NCBI GenBank assembly: GCA_001936135.1
Contig: CP012817.1
Location: forward strand, 2,604,001-2,668,000
Source: Saccharomycopsis fibuligera x Saccharomycopsis cf. fibuligera
Lineage: Eukaryota > Ascomycota > Saccharomycetes > Ascoideales > Saccharomycopsidaceae
Direction: 5' to 3'
Length of the DNA: 64,000 nucleotides
Under the pieces are notes generated by a model, which was not told where the DNA came from, ran no database searches, and saw only the letters and a program-made list of their open reading frames with translations. A program made the translations under genes and the position numbers. This document shows positions 39,280 to 48,508 of the stretch, piece by piece. Each line of letters begins with the position of its first letter. Position 1 is the stretch's first letter.

Positions 39280-40509
39280 CTAGTTATCCAATTTAACAGT
39301 CTCTAATTTTTCAACTACTTCAGCTTCTTTTTCATTACTGTCAGCTGGAACACTTGCTGGGTCAGCCTTAGCAGGTGGTGCACCACCTGGGTAACGAGTG
39401 CCTTTGTTTTTCACCTTTTTGGCTTTCTTTTTTTGTTCTGGCTGTGCCACTGGGTATCCCTTTTCGTTAGCTTCGGCAAACTCTTTACTGTTCAACAATT
39501 CTTCTCTAATTGGTGCCAACAATTCATTTATGGCGTCAGAAACACCACTCTTCAAATCCGGTGGAGCCAATTTTTGTTCAGAAAAATCATTCTTAATAGC
39601 CTCCACAGAGTCGTAATTAATTGGGCCACCGTACTTTTCTGGTCTGTTTATTGGGAAAAAAAATTTGTCGTGTTTTAATTTTTGAATTGGAGCAACAACA
39701 TTCTCAATAAATGCTATAAGACCATTTTCAGTTATGTTACCTGGTTCGCAAAATGCACTATTGATTTTTTTTTTCACAATCTTTGGTTCTTCCAAAATAT
39801 CAACCTTAGAGTTTGGATCAGATGCAGACATTTTACCACCTTGGCCCAAACCTGGAACCATCTTGTTCATCAAATGAGCTCTCTTCTTATAGCCCAAAGC
39901 TTCCAAGTTTTCTTCAGCAAGAACAAAAATCTTACGCTGATCAACACCACCAAATTGAACATCAACTTTTAAAAACTCTTCGTCCAAGGCTTGCATCAAT
40001 GGGTAGATCAAACCGGACAACAATGGGTTAGCCACCTGCTTAACGACATCAGCGCCGGCTCTTTTAGCATCGTTTTGAGAGACTCTGTTAGACAATCTGA
40101 AAATGTCCATCGTGTATTGGCTGGACAACTGGTAAGAAGAACCAACAACAAAGTTCAATTTCTCAATTGGCACGTTAATGGATTTCAAAATAGCTTTCAC
40201 AATGAGCTCGTAGTATTTGGCACGGTAGTTAACCACCTCCAATGAGGCTTTCATGTTATCCAAGAATGCATGCAAGTCGGCTAACAAAACTGTGACTTCA
40301 CATCCTGCTTTCAAAAAATGGGCCAACTTGGTCATAGGCACAAAGTAACCGCAGTGAGGTTTACCGGTTGGAGCAGTGCCCCAGTAGATTTTCAACGGAC
40401 GTTTTTCCACTTCAAGCACATTTTTGATAATTTGAGGATTGAGAACTTCCTGCAAGTTTTCAGTAATCAAATCGTATTGCTCTTTTGGATCAACGACGAT
40501 GTTGGACAT
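39280..40509 (-). CDS. TYS1: Cytosolic tyrosyl-tRNA synthetase
   Basis: Class I synthetase charging tRNA-Tyr. The 409-residue product (S. cerevisiae 394) has the HIGH-type motif in APTGKPHCGYF (His52 and Gly54) and the KMSAS loop at residues 226-230. Tyrosine-pocket segments are VGSSYQLSSQYTMD, LMQALDEEFLKVDVQFGGVD and QRKIFVLAEE. The C-terminus is a Lys-rich extension (EQKKKAKKVKNKG) plus an acidic tail. It is intact, with no in-frame CTG noticed. A Gcn4-type TGACTCA site lies about 180 bp upstream in the promoter shared with the PYM-like gene. Confidence 0.97.
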   Translation of the reverse strand: MSNIVVDPKEQYDLITENLQEVLNPQIIKNVLEVEKRPLKIYWGTAPTGKPHCGYFVPMTKLAHFLKAGCEVTVLLADLHAFLDNMKASLEVVNYRAKYYELIVKAILKSINVPIEKLNFVVGSSYQLSSQYTMDIFRLSNRVSQNDAKRAGADVVKQVANPLLSGLIYPLMQALDEEFLKVDVQFGGVDQRKIFVLAEENLEALGYKKRAHLMNKMVPGLGQGGKMSASDPNSKVDILEEPKIVKKKINSAFCEPGNITENGLIAFIENVVAPIQKLKHDKFFFPINRPEKYGGPINYDSVEAIKNDFSEQKLAPPDLKSGVSDAINELLAPIREELLNSKEFAEANEKGYPVAQPEQKKKAKKVKNKGTRYPGGAPPAKADPASVPADSNEKEAEVVEKLETVKLDN

Positions 40510-40831
40510 TGTGAAAGAATTTTTATAGATCTATAATACAAAAAAGAGCCCTACTTGATATGCTAGGTAGTTTTTCTATATGTAGTGGAACAGATTTAGA
40601 CAGCACAGGGCGTTTTTAAATTTTTGGCATTGTATATTTTCAAAATTTGCGAAAGAGTGAAAAAAATCGAAAATCGAAAATTTCGCTGACTCAAGAGTCA
40701 GGGCTTCTAACCTTTAACAGATGAACAGATGCTTTGATTACATTGTTTCCGAAGATGCTGACACACTAGATCTCAGAATCAACCAGATCATTTTAATATT
40801 GGAACATTACTGACCATATTATAACTGCAAA
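40510..40831. other. TYS1 / PYM-like divergent promoter
   Basis: 322-bp shared promoter carrying a paired Gcn4-type site (40687-40700) and A/T-rich tracts. TTTCCGAA near 40746 resembles part of a point-centromere CDEIII but lacks the rest of that element. Confidence 0.55.
40687..40700. promoter_or_regulatory. Inverted pair of Gcn4-type sites
   Basis: TGACTCAAGAGTCA contains a perfect Gcn4 site TGACTCA (40687-40693) and an inverted TGACTC half (40695-40700). It sits between TYS1, an aminoacyl-tRNA synthetase gene, and the PYM-like gene. Amino-acid-starvation control of TYS1 is the natural inference. Confidence 0.55.
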
Positions 40832-41545
40832 ATGCATGAAAAAGAAGAGCAAATTGTTGGCGGCACACAGCGTGCGGATGGTTCCATCAGGAGAACCGTG
40901 AAAGTGCGCCCAGGATACACGCCTCCGGAGCAGCAGGCAGTTTACAATGTGAGCGAGGTGGTAGCCCGAAGACGCAGAGAGCGAGAAGAAGCTCAACAGC
41001 GAAGAACTAACTTTGAGAGCAGTAATCAAGGAAATCCTAGTGTTGAAAATAAGGGAGAAAAGAATTTGAGGCCTGATTCAAGATCCAGACGGTCCAGATT
41101 CAGCCATATCAATAATATTTTGACATCCAATTTATCATCATCACCATCACCATCACCATCTACATCAAGCACAGGATTAGGATCAGCAATTTCAAACTAC
41201 AAGGCATGCGGCTTTAGTGATGATAAGAATGTCGAGCTTTTGAGCAGCAAATTCGACCAAGTAACGCTTGATGATGAGAAATCTGTGCCTAATCAAAAAC
41301 CCAAATTTCACAAACAACAGAAAAGTATCAGCTCTCCGGTACTTTCTCAACAACATCAATATTATGGCAAACAGAAGTCAAACAACACCAGAGACAATGA
41401 GCACAAAAATATTTCGTCGAGCAACCAAAGGACTAAAAGCGTGAAAAGCCAACACAATAGGAAACACCATTCCAGAAAGAAGTTAACTTTAGAAGAGTTA
41501 GAAAAACAAATGGAACTAAGAAATGACAGCAGAGATGTACAGTAG
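40832..41545 (+). CDS. PYM-like exon-junction-complex disassembly factor
   Basis: The N-terminus GGTQRADGSIRRTVKVRPGY, followed by TPPEQQAVY, matches the Mago-binding motif of PYM (WIBG). In animals PYM binds Mago-Y14 and the 40S ribosome to strip exon-junction complexes. The rest of the 237 residues is Ser/Asn/Lys-rich, with a basic helix (VVARRRREREEAQQRR) and a C-terminal KKLTLEELEKQMELR, reminiscent of the ribosome-binding tail. There is no known intact EJC in S. cerevisiae, so finding this factor is notable. The identification rests on one short motif. The start is the first Met, only nine codons before the motif. Confidence 0.7.
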   Translation: MHEKEEQIVGGTQRADGSIRRTVKVRPGYTPPEQQAVYNVSEVVARRRREREEAQQRRTNFESSNQGNPSVENKGEKNLRPDSRSRRSRFSHINNILTSNLSSSPSPSPSTSSTGLGSAISNYKACGFSDDKNVELLSSKFDQVTLDDEKSVPNQKPKFHKQQKSISSPVLSQQHQYYGKQKSNNTRDNEHKNISSSNQRTKSVKSQHNRKHHSRKKLTLEELEKQMELRNDSRDVQ

Positions 41546-41999
41546 GTTCATCTTATTGCATTAAGTAATGTATACTATATATCTCATTTTTACATCTAAT
41601 GTTCTTTCTTTTGAGTTTGTGGGGGCGTCCTGGATTAAGACACTAAGCTTTACGGGGTTTACGATAAATTTTTGTTTTTTTCACTTTTTTTTTGCGAAGA
41701 TTTAACAACTAAAAACAAATAGCCGTTATTCTTTTATTTATTAAGTGGTGGAAAGTGGGTAAAATATATGTACAGGCGACAAGAAGCAATAGCCTAACAA
41801 TTCCTTTAATAATGAGTAACATTGTCTTCTCATGACAAAAGCACGAGTGAAATAAGAGCATGACATAACAGGTATTAAAATTTTACCTGAATGTCTTAAC
41901 TCTGTTTCAACTCAAAAATTTGGAGAATGATTAAAAGCCTACTTCAAAATAAAGAATTTAATAAAGGAAATTAGAGAAACGTCAAAAAATACGTTGGGC
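41546..41999. other. PYM-like / TIM13 convergent spacer
   Basis: 454 bp of A+T-rich sequence between the stop codon of the PYM-like gene and the TIM13 stop codon. No further gene was seen. Confidence 0.5.
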
Positions 42000-42546
42000 T
42001 TATTTTTTTGCCTTTTGTATTTGGTTGAGGTACGTTTGGGATATGATATTCCAGGAAATCATATACTTTTGGACACACTGACCGATACAGCTCTAAATTG
42101 ATTTCAGCAAGTTAGTAAGTGTGATTTATGAAAACAATGAAAAAGCAATGAACTCTTCTCTCAAAACTAAACTAAACCAAATTATTAAAGCAGGATAAAA
42201 CAAAAATAATAAAGAGAAGCAAGTGAATGAAGCAAAAAGCAGAACAAATTGCAAATAGTAGTTAATTAACTTTTTGGTTCAAACCGTCATTCACTCTACT
42301 AATATTCAAATCAAATCAATCCATACTTACATCTTCACCACTAGGGCATTTTTCAAAACAAGTCTCTGTCAACTTGTTAACCAATTCAGTAGCATTAGCG
42401 GTAGCCAATTCAACTTCCAATTCTTTCTTAATTTGCTCTTTAGCAGCATTACTAGAAGCACTTGCGTTGCTAGTAGAAGTAGATGGAGGGGTAACTGCTC
42501 CAGTTGCGTTGTTAGAACCACCAAAGATAGAGGAAAATGCAGACAT
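42000..42546 (-). CDS. TIM13: Mitochondrial intermembrane-space chaperone Tim13, spliced
   Basis: Small Tim protein that, with Tim8, escorts hydrophobic precursors to the TIM22 complex. Exon 1 (42546-42331) encodes MSAFSSIFGGSNN to CFEKCPSGED; exon 2 (42092-42000) encodes SCIGQCVQKYMISWNIISQ and a Lys-ending tail. The spliced 102-residue product has both CX3C motifs (CFEKC and CIGQC) and the LATANATELVNKLTE helix. It closely follows S. cerevisiae Tim13 (105 residues). Unspliced, the frame stops eight codons after the donor and would lack the second CX3C, so splicing is essential. Confidence 0.95.
42093..42330 (-). other. TIM13 intron (238 nt)
   Basis: Minus-strand donor GTAAGT (first base 42330), perfect TACTAAC branch near 42113-42119, acceptor TTTAG ending at 42093. 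It restores the second CX3C motif. No snoRNA was recognised inside. Confidence 0.95.
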
Positions 42547-42955
42547 TATTAAAGTGTTGTGAATGTGATATCAAAAATCTGAATATTTGTATATTTGTTG
42601 ACCTTATTGAAGACTGTTACTTGACTCCCCTTTTAGATTTTTGTACCTGCTACACAAGCGGTGGTTGCTGCTTTGAGACTGAAACTTTTTCAAAAAAAAA
42701 AAAATTGCATCTACAAGGATGTTTTCAGTGCACTACCTTTGTGCTAACCCCACTACTGCAATAATAATGCAATGGTTTCAACATGAACGCACTGGTTGAG
42801 CCGAAAAAGTCAACCTTATAAGTATAACAATCACTACGGATTGGTAACATACAAATCATTTGCAAATAGTATACATTAAATTCAGATAGTATACATTAAA
42901 TTTAAATGGCCAAAACATCATCTCCAAAACTATAACTGGGCTACATAATAAATGC
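42547..42955. other. TIM13 promoter region
   Basis: 409 bp upstream of TIM13 and downstream of the 944-residue gene. It contains GATAGTATACATTAAAT-type short direct repeats near 42868-42900. No gene was seen. Confidence 0.5.
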
Positions 42956-45790
42956 CTATTCTCTAAACGACACCTTTATAGGAGACAAACCTCCCATACT
43001 TTTCTCGATTTTCGCCAAAGTTTCATCAATATTCGTTTCGTCGAACTCATCATCAGATTCTGGAGCACCAGCGTTCCCGTGGGAATGTGATGATGATGTT
43101 ACACCTATTACTGCTTGGTTTGTAAGTTGCGATTTTTCAACTTCTTGAAGTTCTTCCTCAAGTTGCTGTTTGTACTGTTTCAGTTTTGAGTATTGATCAG
43201 CTAATCCGGCTTCTTGCTGTTGCAAATTTCGGCTGTTATTAGTACCATTTCTCGAGCTTTCAGCTAAGCTTCTTTCCCTTTCATAAATGCGCTCTGATAT
43301 TTTCTTGAAATCTTCAATGATTACATCTGGCGTTTTTGTAATTGTGACGTCCACATCTTTGTTTTCATTGAGTCCTTCAGTTAATTCTTCTTTTCCTCTT
43401 TGACTGCCACTTTGACTGTCATTCGAAAAAATCGACGATTTTGATTTGGAACGTAAGTGGACCTCGTGATTCAATTTTTCTCTAACAGACATTCGCTTTT
43501 TAATCTGTGGTGACTCTCCATTTTCTGGCACATCATCAGCAGTAATTTTTTCCAATCCCTCAAGTAACTCCGACTTGTCAACCACACTTAATGCCGGCGT
43601 TGAGCTAACAAGATGCTCTAAACGTTGACGGGATTTTTCATATTTTTTGCGTGTGCCAGGCTGGTTGCTCTTTTGTTCCTGTTTCTCCCTTATTAACTGT
43701 AAACTCTTTTGTATATCTATCAAGGAATTTTCTAACAAGTTGATCTTGTTGTTGAGAATAGAAATTACTTGATCTTTCTGTTTGAGCTCCTCCAATCGAC
43801 TTTGTTGGCGCAAGCTGGGATCTTTACTGCTTGATTTGTTATCAATTAAGTCATTGTTTTTGGAATCATGGGATGTCATACTTGAATCATGTTTGGTATA
43901 TTCTGAATTCGAATCTGGCGTGCTTGATATACTTTTCTTGGCAGTTTTCTGCTCTTCGAGCGAGCTGAAATTACTATTATTATCTTTGTTATTTTTCAAA
44001 AAGTTTAAACCCAACTTTTTATTAGGTTCTGTTTTTAAAAATATGTTTGGTGTTTCTTTCGATGGATTTGGTTTTTGCTTTTTCATATTATGAAGCGATG
44101 GATTAACGCCTAAGTCCATCACATATCTACGCTTTTTACGTAGGGCTTGCCCATATGATGGATCTGGTTTTTTGCTTTCTCGCTCTTTGGAACTGGGTCT
44201 GACTTTGTTTTCACTTTCCTGATTCACTGTTTTTTGTTTCAAAAAAATTTTTTTACCTTTGTCTTCCAGCGGATCTGTGCTTTCGTGGCGAATTTGTTGT
44301 GAGTGTTCGCGACTGTCAATGTCTAATTCTTCATTGTTTGACTTCCTTGATTTCTTCATTAGTTTCTTTAGCTTCTTCTTCTTCTTTTTTTCTTTTCTAA
44401 TCAATTCATTGAGTTTCTTGTTACGTTGCTTGCGCTCTAAATCACTATCGCTATCTAACTCAGAATAATTTTCTTTGCTTTGCTTGTCATCCGTTTTTTG
44501 GGCTTTAGTTTCCCCTTCTTGGGCTTCAGTTTCTCCTTGTTGGGCTCTTACTTGTGCACCACTTGATCCTGGCAGGGTGTGAACATGCTTATAGTCACTG
44601 GTGTTTTCCGGTGGCTTAAAAAAACTAGACAATTTTGATACCAAAGTTCTAAGTATACTAGGACCGGTGTGTTCTTCGTGTTGTTGAGTAACCTGGGACT
44701 GCTGATGCTGACGTATTGGTTCTTGCGACTGAAACGTATTGATGTCATTATCAGAGAGCAAAAACTCCTCTCCAGCTTCAATAATATCGTCTTTTGCATC
44801 ATAATTTCCAGGAGGCTTTTGGTTGCTCTCCATTTTCGGTAGTCTATCAAATTTGAGTTTGTTCACCGAGTTAGGTAAGTTTCCAAGCTCTTTTTTTTCA
44901 CTGAAACGCTGTCTATTGGCGAATAAGTCATCGTAGGCGGCTGATCCAATAGCAGCATCTCCTAAATATTTGCTTGACAAAGAGCTTGAATGACTGGTTT
45001 TTTGTACATTAGGATACAAACTGCGACTTGCAGATGATGATGATGAGACACTATTAATGGGCACTGCTGAGCGTAACCGACCGATATCCAATGACCTTGC
45101 ATTATTATTGACTATCTTATCAAAACCGTTATACCCAGATGCATTAATAGAGTGTTGATGACAATCGTAATCTCCTAAAGGTTTCGGCTTTTTCCTATAC
45201 GATAATGGTAACTGAGTCTTTGGTCGCTCTGGGCGATTTAGTAATCTTTCTCTGATATTGCTCCTCTGTGAGGTCAAGTTATGATTGAGCCAATTGTTAT
45301 TATTTAAATTTGAAGAATCAAAAAAATTTGGTAAACTGCCAGGTAAAACGGCATTATCAGTAGTATTTGTTGTAGCAGTGATTTTAGGCTTGCTTCCTGA
45401 CCGCCTTGACAGGCTATGTCTACCAAAGCTATCTTTATCAGTAAAAGTGGACTCCTCAGACATTATTCCTGCCGAAGTTCTAGAACTTAACATACTTGGA
45501 CGCGGTGACTCTGGTCTTGCTGTGGAACTATTCAAGCCTAAGCTAGTTCTGCTTCTTGAGGACACGCTGGGAAGTAATGATGATAGTGATGCTTTTGATC
45601 TGAATGAGCTCCCAATACCATTATTATTAGCAGTATCAGCAGTAATTCCAGTGGAGTATCTATTTTCATCCCTATTGGACGAATATAACGAAGATCTCCA
45701 CATTGCAGGTTTGGATATGCCTTTGGAAGGAAGATTAAGCCGCGTTCTCGTTCTCTCGCGAGACGGTATTATTCTGTCACTGTAATTCAT
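42956..45790 (-). CDS. Unrecognised Ser/Lys-rich coiled-coil protein, 944 aa
   Basis: I cannot name this protein. Its N-terminal third is Ser/Arg/Asn-rich with basic patches (RIIPSRERTRTRLNLPSKG). Near residues 377-393, ILRTLVSKLSSFFKP would form an amphipathic helix with hydrophobics on one face. A very basic run (LIRKEKKKKKKLKKLMKKSR) follows near 470. Coiled coils are predicted near 665-690 (VISILNNKINLLENSLIDIQ) and near the C-terminus (LADQYSKLKQYKQQLEEELQ). The acidic end carries DDEFDETNIDETLAKIEKS. An amphipathic helix plus basic tracts recalls nuclear-envelope proteins such as Nup1, Nup60 or the spindle-pole protein Nbp1, but this is only an analogy. The region upstream is an unusually long gene-free stretch. 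Confidence 0.85.
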   Translation of the reverse strand: MNYSDRIIPSRERTRTRLNLPSKGISKPAMWRSSLYSSNRDENRYSTGITADTANNNGIGSSFRSKASLSSLLPSVSSRSRTSLGLNSSTARPESPRPSMLSSRTSAGIMSEESTFTDKDSFGRHSLSRRSGSKPKITATTNTTDNAVLPGSLPNFFDSSNLNNNNWLNHNLTSQRSNIRERLLNRPERPKTQLPLSYRKKPKPLGDYDCHQHSINASGYNGFDKIVNNNARSLDIGRLRSAVPINSVSSSSSASRSLYPNVQKTSHSSSLSSKYLGDAAIGSAAYDDLFANRQRFSEKKELGNLPNSVNKLKFDRLPKMESNQKPPGNYDAKDDIIEAGEEFLLSDNDINTFQSQEPIRQHQQSQVTQQHEEHTGPSILRTLVSKLSSFFKPPENTSDYKHVHTLPGSSGAQVRAQQGETEAQEGETKAQKTDDKQSKENYSELDSDSDLERKQRNKKLNELIRKEKKKKKKLKKLMKKSRKSNNEELDIDSREHSQQIRHESTDPLEDKGKKIFLKQKTVNQESENKVRPSSKERESKKPDPSYGQALRKKRRYVMDLGVNPSLHNMKKQKPNPSKETPNIFLKTEPNKKLGLNFLKNNKDNNSNFSSLEEQKTAKKSISSTPDSNSEYTKHDSSMTSHDSKNNDLIDNKSSSKDPSLRQQSRLEELKQKDQVISILNNKINLLENSLIDIQKSLQLIREKQEQKSNQPGTRKKYEKSRQRLEHLVSSTPALSVVDKSELLEGLEKITADDVPENGESPQIKKRMSVREKLNHEVHLRSKSKSSIFSNDSQSGSQRGKEELTEGLNENKDVDVTITKTPDVIIEDFKKISERIYERERSLAESSRNGTNNSRNLQQQEAGLADQYSKLKQYKQQLEEELQEVEKSQLTNQAVIGVTSSSHSHGNAGAPESDDEFDETNIDETLAKIEKSMGGLSPIKVSFRE

Positions 45791-46018
45791 TACTAACTTT
45801 AGCCGCTCTTACTTCAGCTTTATATTCTCGCTATATGGTAAATATGATGATTCAAATTTTAGCGCTGCTCCTATACTTATAGCTGATTGTGCTTCGAGAG
45901 GAAAGATCAAATGTGGATGTTGATTATGGAACACAAATTTCTTGCTGGCTGTGGTTTTTCCTTGTGAAGAATAGATATTATACGAGCATAAAACTGTTAT
46001 CGCCTCACTCGCTAAATG

Positions 46019-46020
<2 letters not shown>

Positions 46021-46049
<29 letters not shown>
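46021..46049. repeat. (TC)n microsatellite, 29 nt
   Basis: Perfect TC dinucleotide repeat of 14.5 units about 230 bp upstream of the 944-residue gene. On that gene's strand it reads (GA)n. Confidence 0.95.
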
Positions 46050-46052
<3 letters not shown>

Positions 46053-47243
46053 GTGTATTATTGATTTAAGCTGCAACAATGTTCATTCTTTTACTGAAGA
46101 GTAGTGTTCAACGTGCCGTTTTTGTATATCCATTCGTGCTCCGTTTTTCTCTTGCTTTGTTTTTTGTTATTCTGTCTCGCTGCTGTTTACAAATTTTGGA
46201 AAAACATCAACAAAAACACGTGCTTATGGTTAAAAATTGTTTTTATGTTTTTTTTACGCGTTATGCGCGTCAAGACTCTTAGCTGCATGAGTCTACTCTT
46301 ACAGTGACAACAGCTGTCTGACTGCTCTTATTATTTCTATGAGAAACCACCTAGGGAAAATTGGCAGACTTTTCGATTAGCTGAATTTTAAAGAATCCCT
46401 CCTCTTGAAAAGTATTGTGAAAGTAACATCAATACTGAGCTTTGGTTCAAAGTCGATTGACATTGAATTGCTTAATTTGACATTGATTAAATTTAGTATT
46501 CTTTCTTCTAGTACTATTATTACCTTTTTTTTTTTTCTCTTTTGAAATCTCCTTTGGTGCTATTAATATTTCTTCTTCTTTTTAACAATTAGAGAATAGG
46601 TCTTCTGATATTTTGGCCAGATTGTAATATAAGTTTACTTCCGGTACACCAAATCCTCGTACATTTGAGTCTCACCATCATGGCCCTTTCCAATTTTCTT
46701 TCTTTTGTATTGTTCTTCTCATTTTACTATTATTCCATTCATTTTTTTTCTCATTTATCATGCTATCTAGTATGTCAACATTTGTATGTCAATATTTCCT
46801 ATATGAATTGTTTCTGAGCGGTTGTCAGTTCTTTTATTTGATTATATAGTTATCACATTATTACTGACTTCGTCTTTATTATTCAAATACAAGTTTCCAT
46901 AACCTTTTCTGTGAAAGCAGTTTTATTCATAAGAAACATATCATCATACTTAGTCACAAAGAGCGTTACTTTTGCTGTTACCTCATAGCTTCTTAAGAAT
47001 GTACACTTTCGTAACAACTATCTCCCACAATGCAAAATGGATGGTAAATTCTAAAATAGAAGACTATAAGGTAGTCTCCATTCTTGTCAAGCTCAAATAA
47101 TCAAAAAAATCACATAAAAAAAGTAAATAATATAATACGCAGCTTATATTTGTAAATAGTTAAAACCAATACTGTCCTTTAAGGCTAAATTGAAAAACTA
47201 TTGAATTTGCACCTTAAACCTTGATTAGCATGAGACACTTCAG

Positions 47244-47267
47244 AAAAAAAAAAAAAAAAAAAAAAAA
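47244..47267. repeat. Poly(A) tract, 24 nt
   Basis: Uninterrupted A run inside the gene-free region. Confidence 0.9.
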
Positions 47268-48048
47268 GAACATGCTAGGATTCACGAGACGGGCAGAAGA
47301 AAATCACCACCTAAGCTGTTTCTAGTAACTGCAAAAAAATTCTAGACATTGCGTCTTAAGCTGGATCCAATTTTTACAAGTTATAGTATTTGAATATTAA
47401 AAATTTTCAGTATTAAAAGATGTATAGAAAACAGTCACGGGAACCAAAGTATGGATAATGTTGTAGGTTTACACATAGTTTGGTTTCCCAAATTAACAGG
47501 TTCTCAAATATCAAGCAATCTTATTTATTTCTACGATTTGTATTTGAAGTTTGAATGATTGACAATTACTGCTACACTTGTGCGTCTCCCAAGAGAAAAG
47601 GTAAGTACCTTAATCTTCTCTGCTCTGATATCTTCTGCTTTTTGTTTACATTTTGCTATATTATTGTTCTACTATTGGTAAACAGTCTAATTGTGTTTTT
47701 CAAAAGGAATTGCTTTTGTGTCATCTCCATTTCTGTGTATTCGAAATTTTGCTTTTGCATCGTTTGATTTTTCTTTTTTATAAATGTTAACATTATAAAT
47801 GTTGCTTTATGTTCGCTTTGCTAACCAAAAATTTTTTGTTTTGTGACTTCAATAATATACACGATCCAAACATCATATGGCTATATCTATTTTATGGAGG
47901 GCAAAATATCTATTCTGACAACTTACAAAGTAGCATTGTTTACCATAGAATATATACTTAAGAAAGATAAGAGATGACCTTGTCAATTTACAAATAAAGT
48001 ATTCATATTAATATGAAATTACTTACATGATCTCAACTCAGAGAATGG

Positions 48049-48052
<4 letters not shown>

Positions 48053-48098
<46 letters not shown>
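48053..48098. repeat. Poly(A) tract, 46 nt
   Basis: Longest homopolymer in the window. Together with the poly(T) run at 48478 it frames about 380 bp of unique sequence as an inverted A/T pair. Confidence 0.93.
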
Positions 48099-48100
<2 letters not shown>

Positions 48101-48474
48101 CATTTTTTGCTCATAAACCAAAATTGCACAAAGCCTTAAATATATCAACAACAAGTCAAACGTTCCAAAGTCAGAAAAATTTAACTTGATGTTTGTAGCT
48201 TCCTACTGTGTTACTAGGGGTAAATAATGGCTGGAAGTCTGGAGCCGACTTAGCTGTTGCAACTCGATTCGTCTAACGCTTTGGTCCATATACACTTGCT
48301 TTGGCGTACCCTTGTAAAGCAGATTTTATATTATTTCAATATCGATATAACATAAGTCTACGGTTAGTTGATCTAGTGGCTCTACTTATTCACTACCCAT
48401 TTCCATATTATCCTACACCATTGTGCTTAACTTTTGAATAGTCATTATTGGTCTCGTCGTAGTGATAATAATTA

Positions 48475-48477
<3 letters not shown>

Positions 48478-48504
<27 letters not shown>
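48478..48504. repeat. Poly(T) tract, 27 nt
   Basis: Uninterrupted T run in the gene-free region, complementary to the poly(A) run 380 bp before it. Confidence 0.92.

Positions 48505-48508
<4 letters not shown>

Noticed and set aside
38729-39280. 183-codon minus-strand open frame
   Set aside because: It spans the poly(A) run and encodes Phe-rich low-complexity sequence; no domain and no sensible codon use.
40740-40760. TTTCCGAA resembling the CDEIII core of a point centromere
   Set aside because: No adjacent AT-only CDEII of suitable length with a CDEI, and the site lies inside a normal divergent promoter.
45791-45806. TACTAACTTTAG just upstream of the 944-residue gene
   Set aside because: Branch-to-acceptor distance is far shorter than in the six introns found here, and it lies on the strand opposite to the gene.
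46444-46460. GGTTCAAAGTCGATTGAC as a tRNA B-box
   Set aside because: Does not fit GGTTCRANNCC and no A-box or cloverleaf could be drawn upstream.
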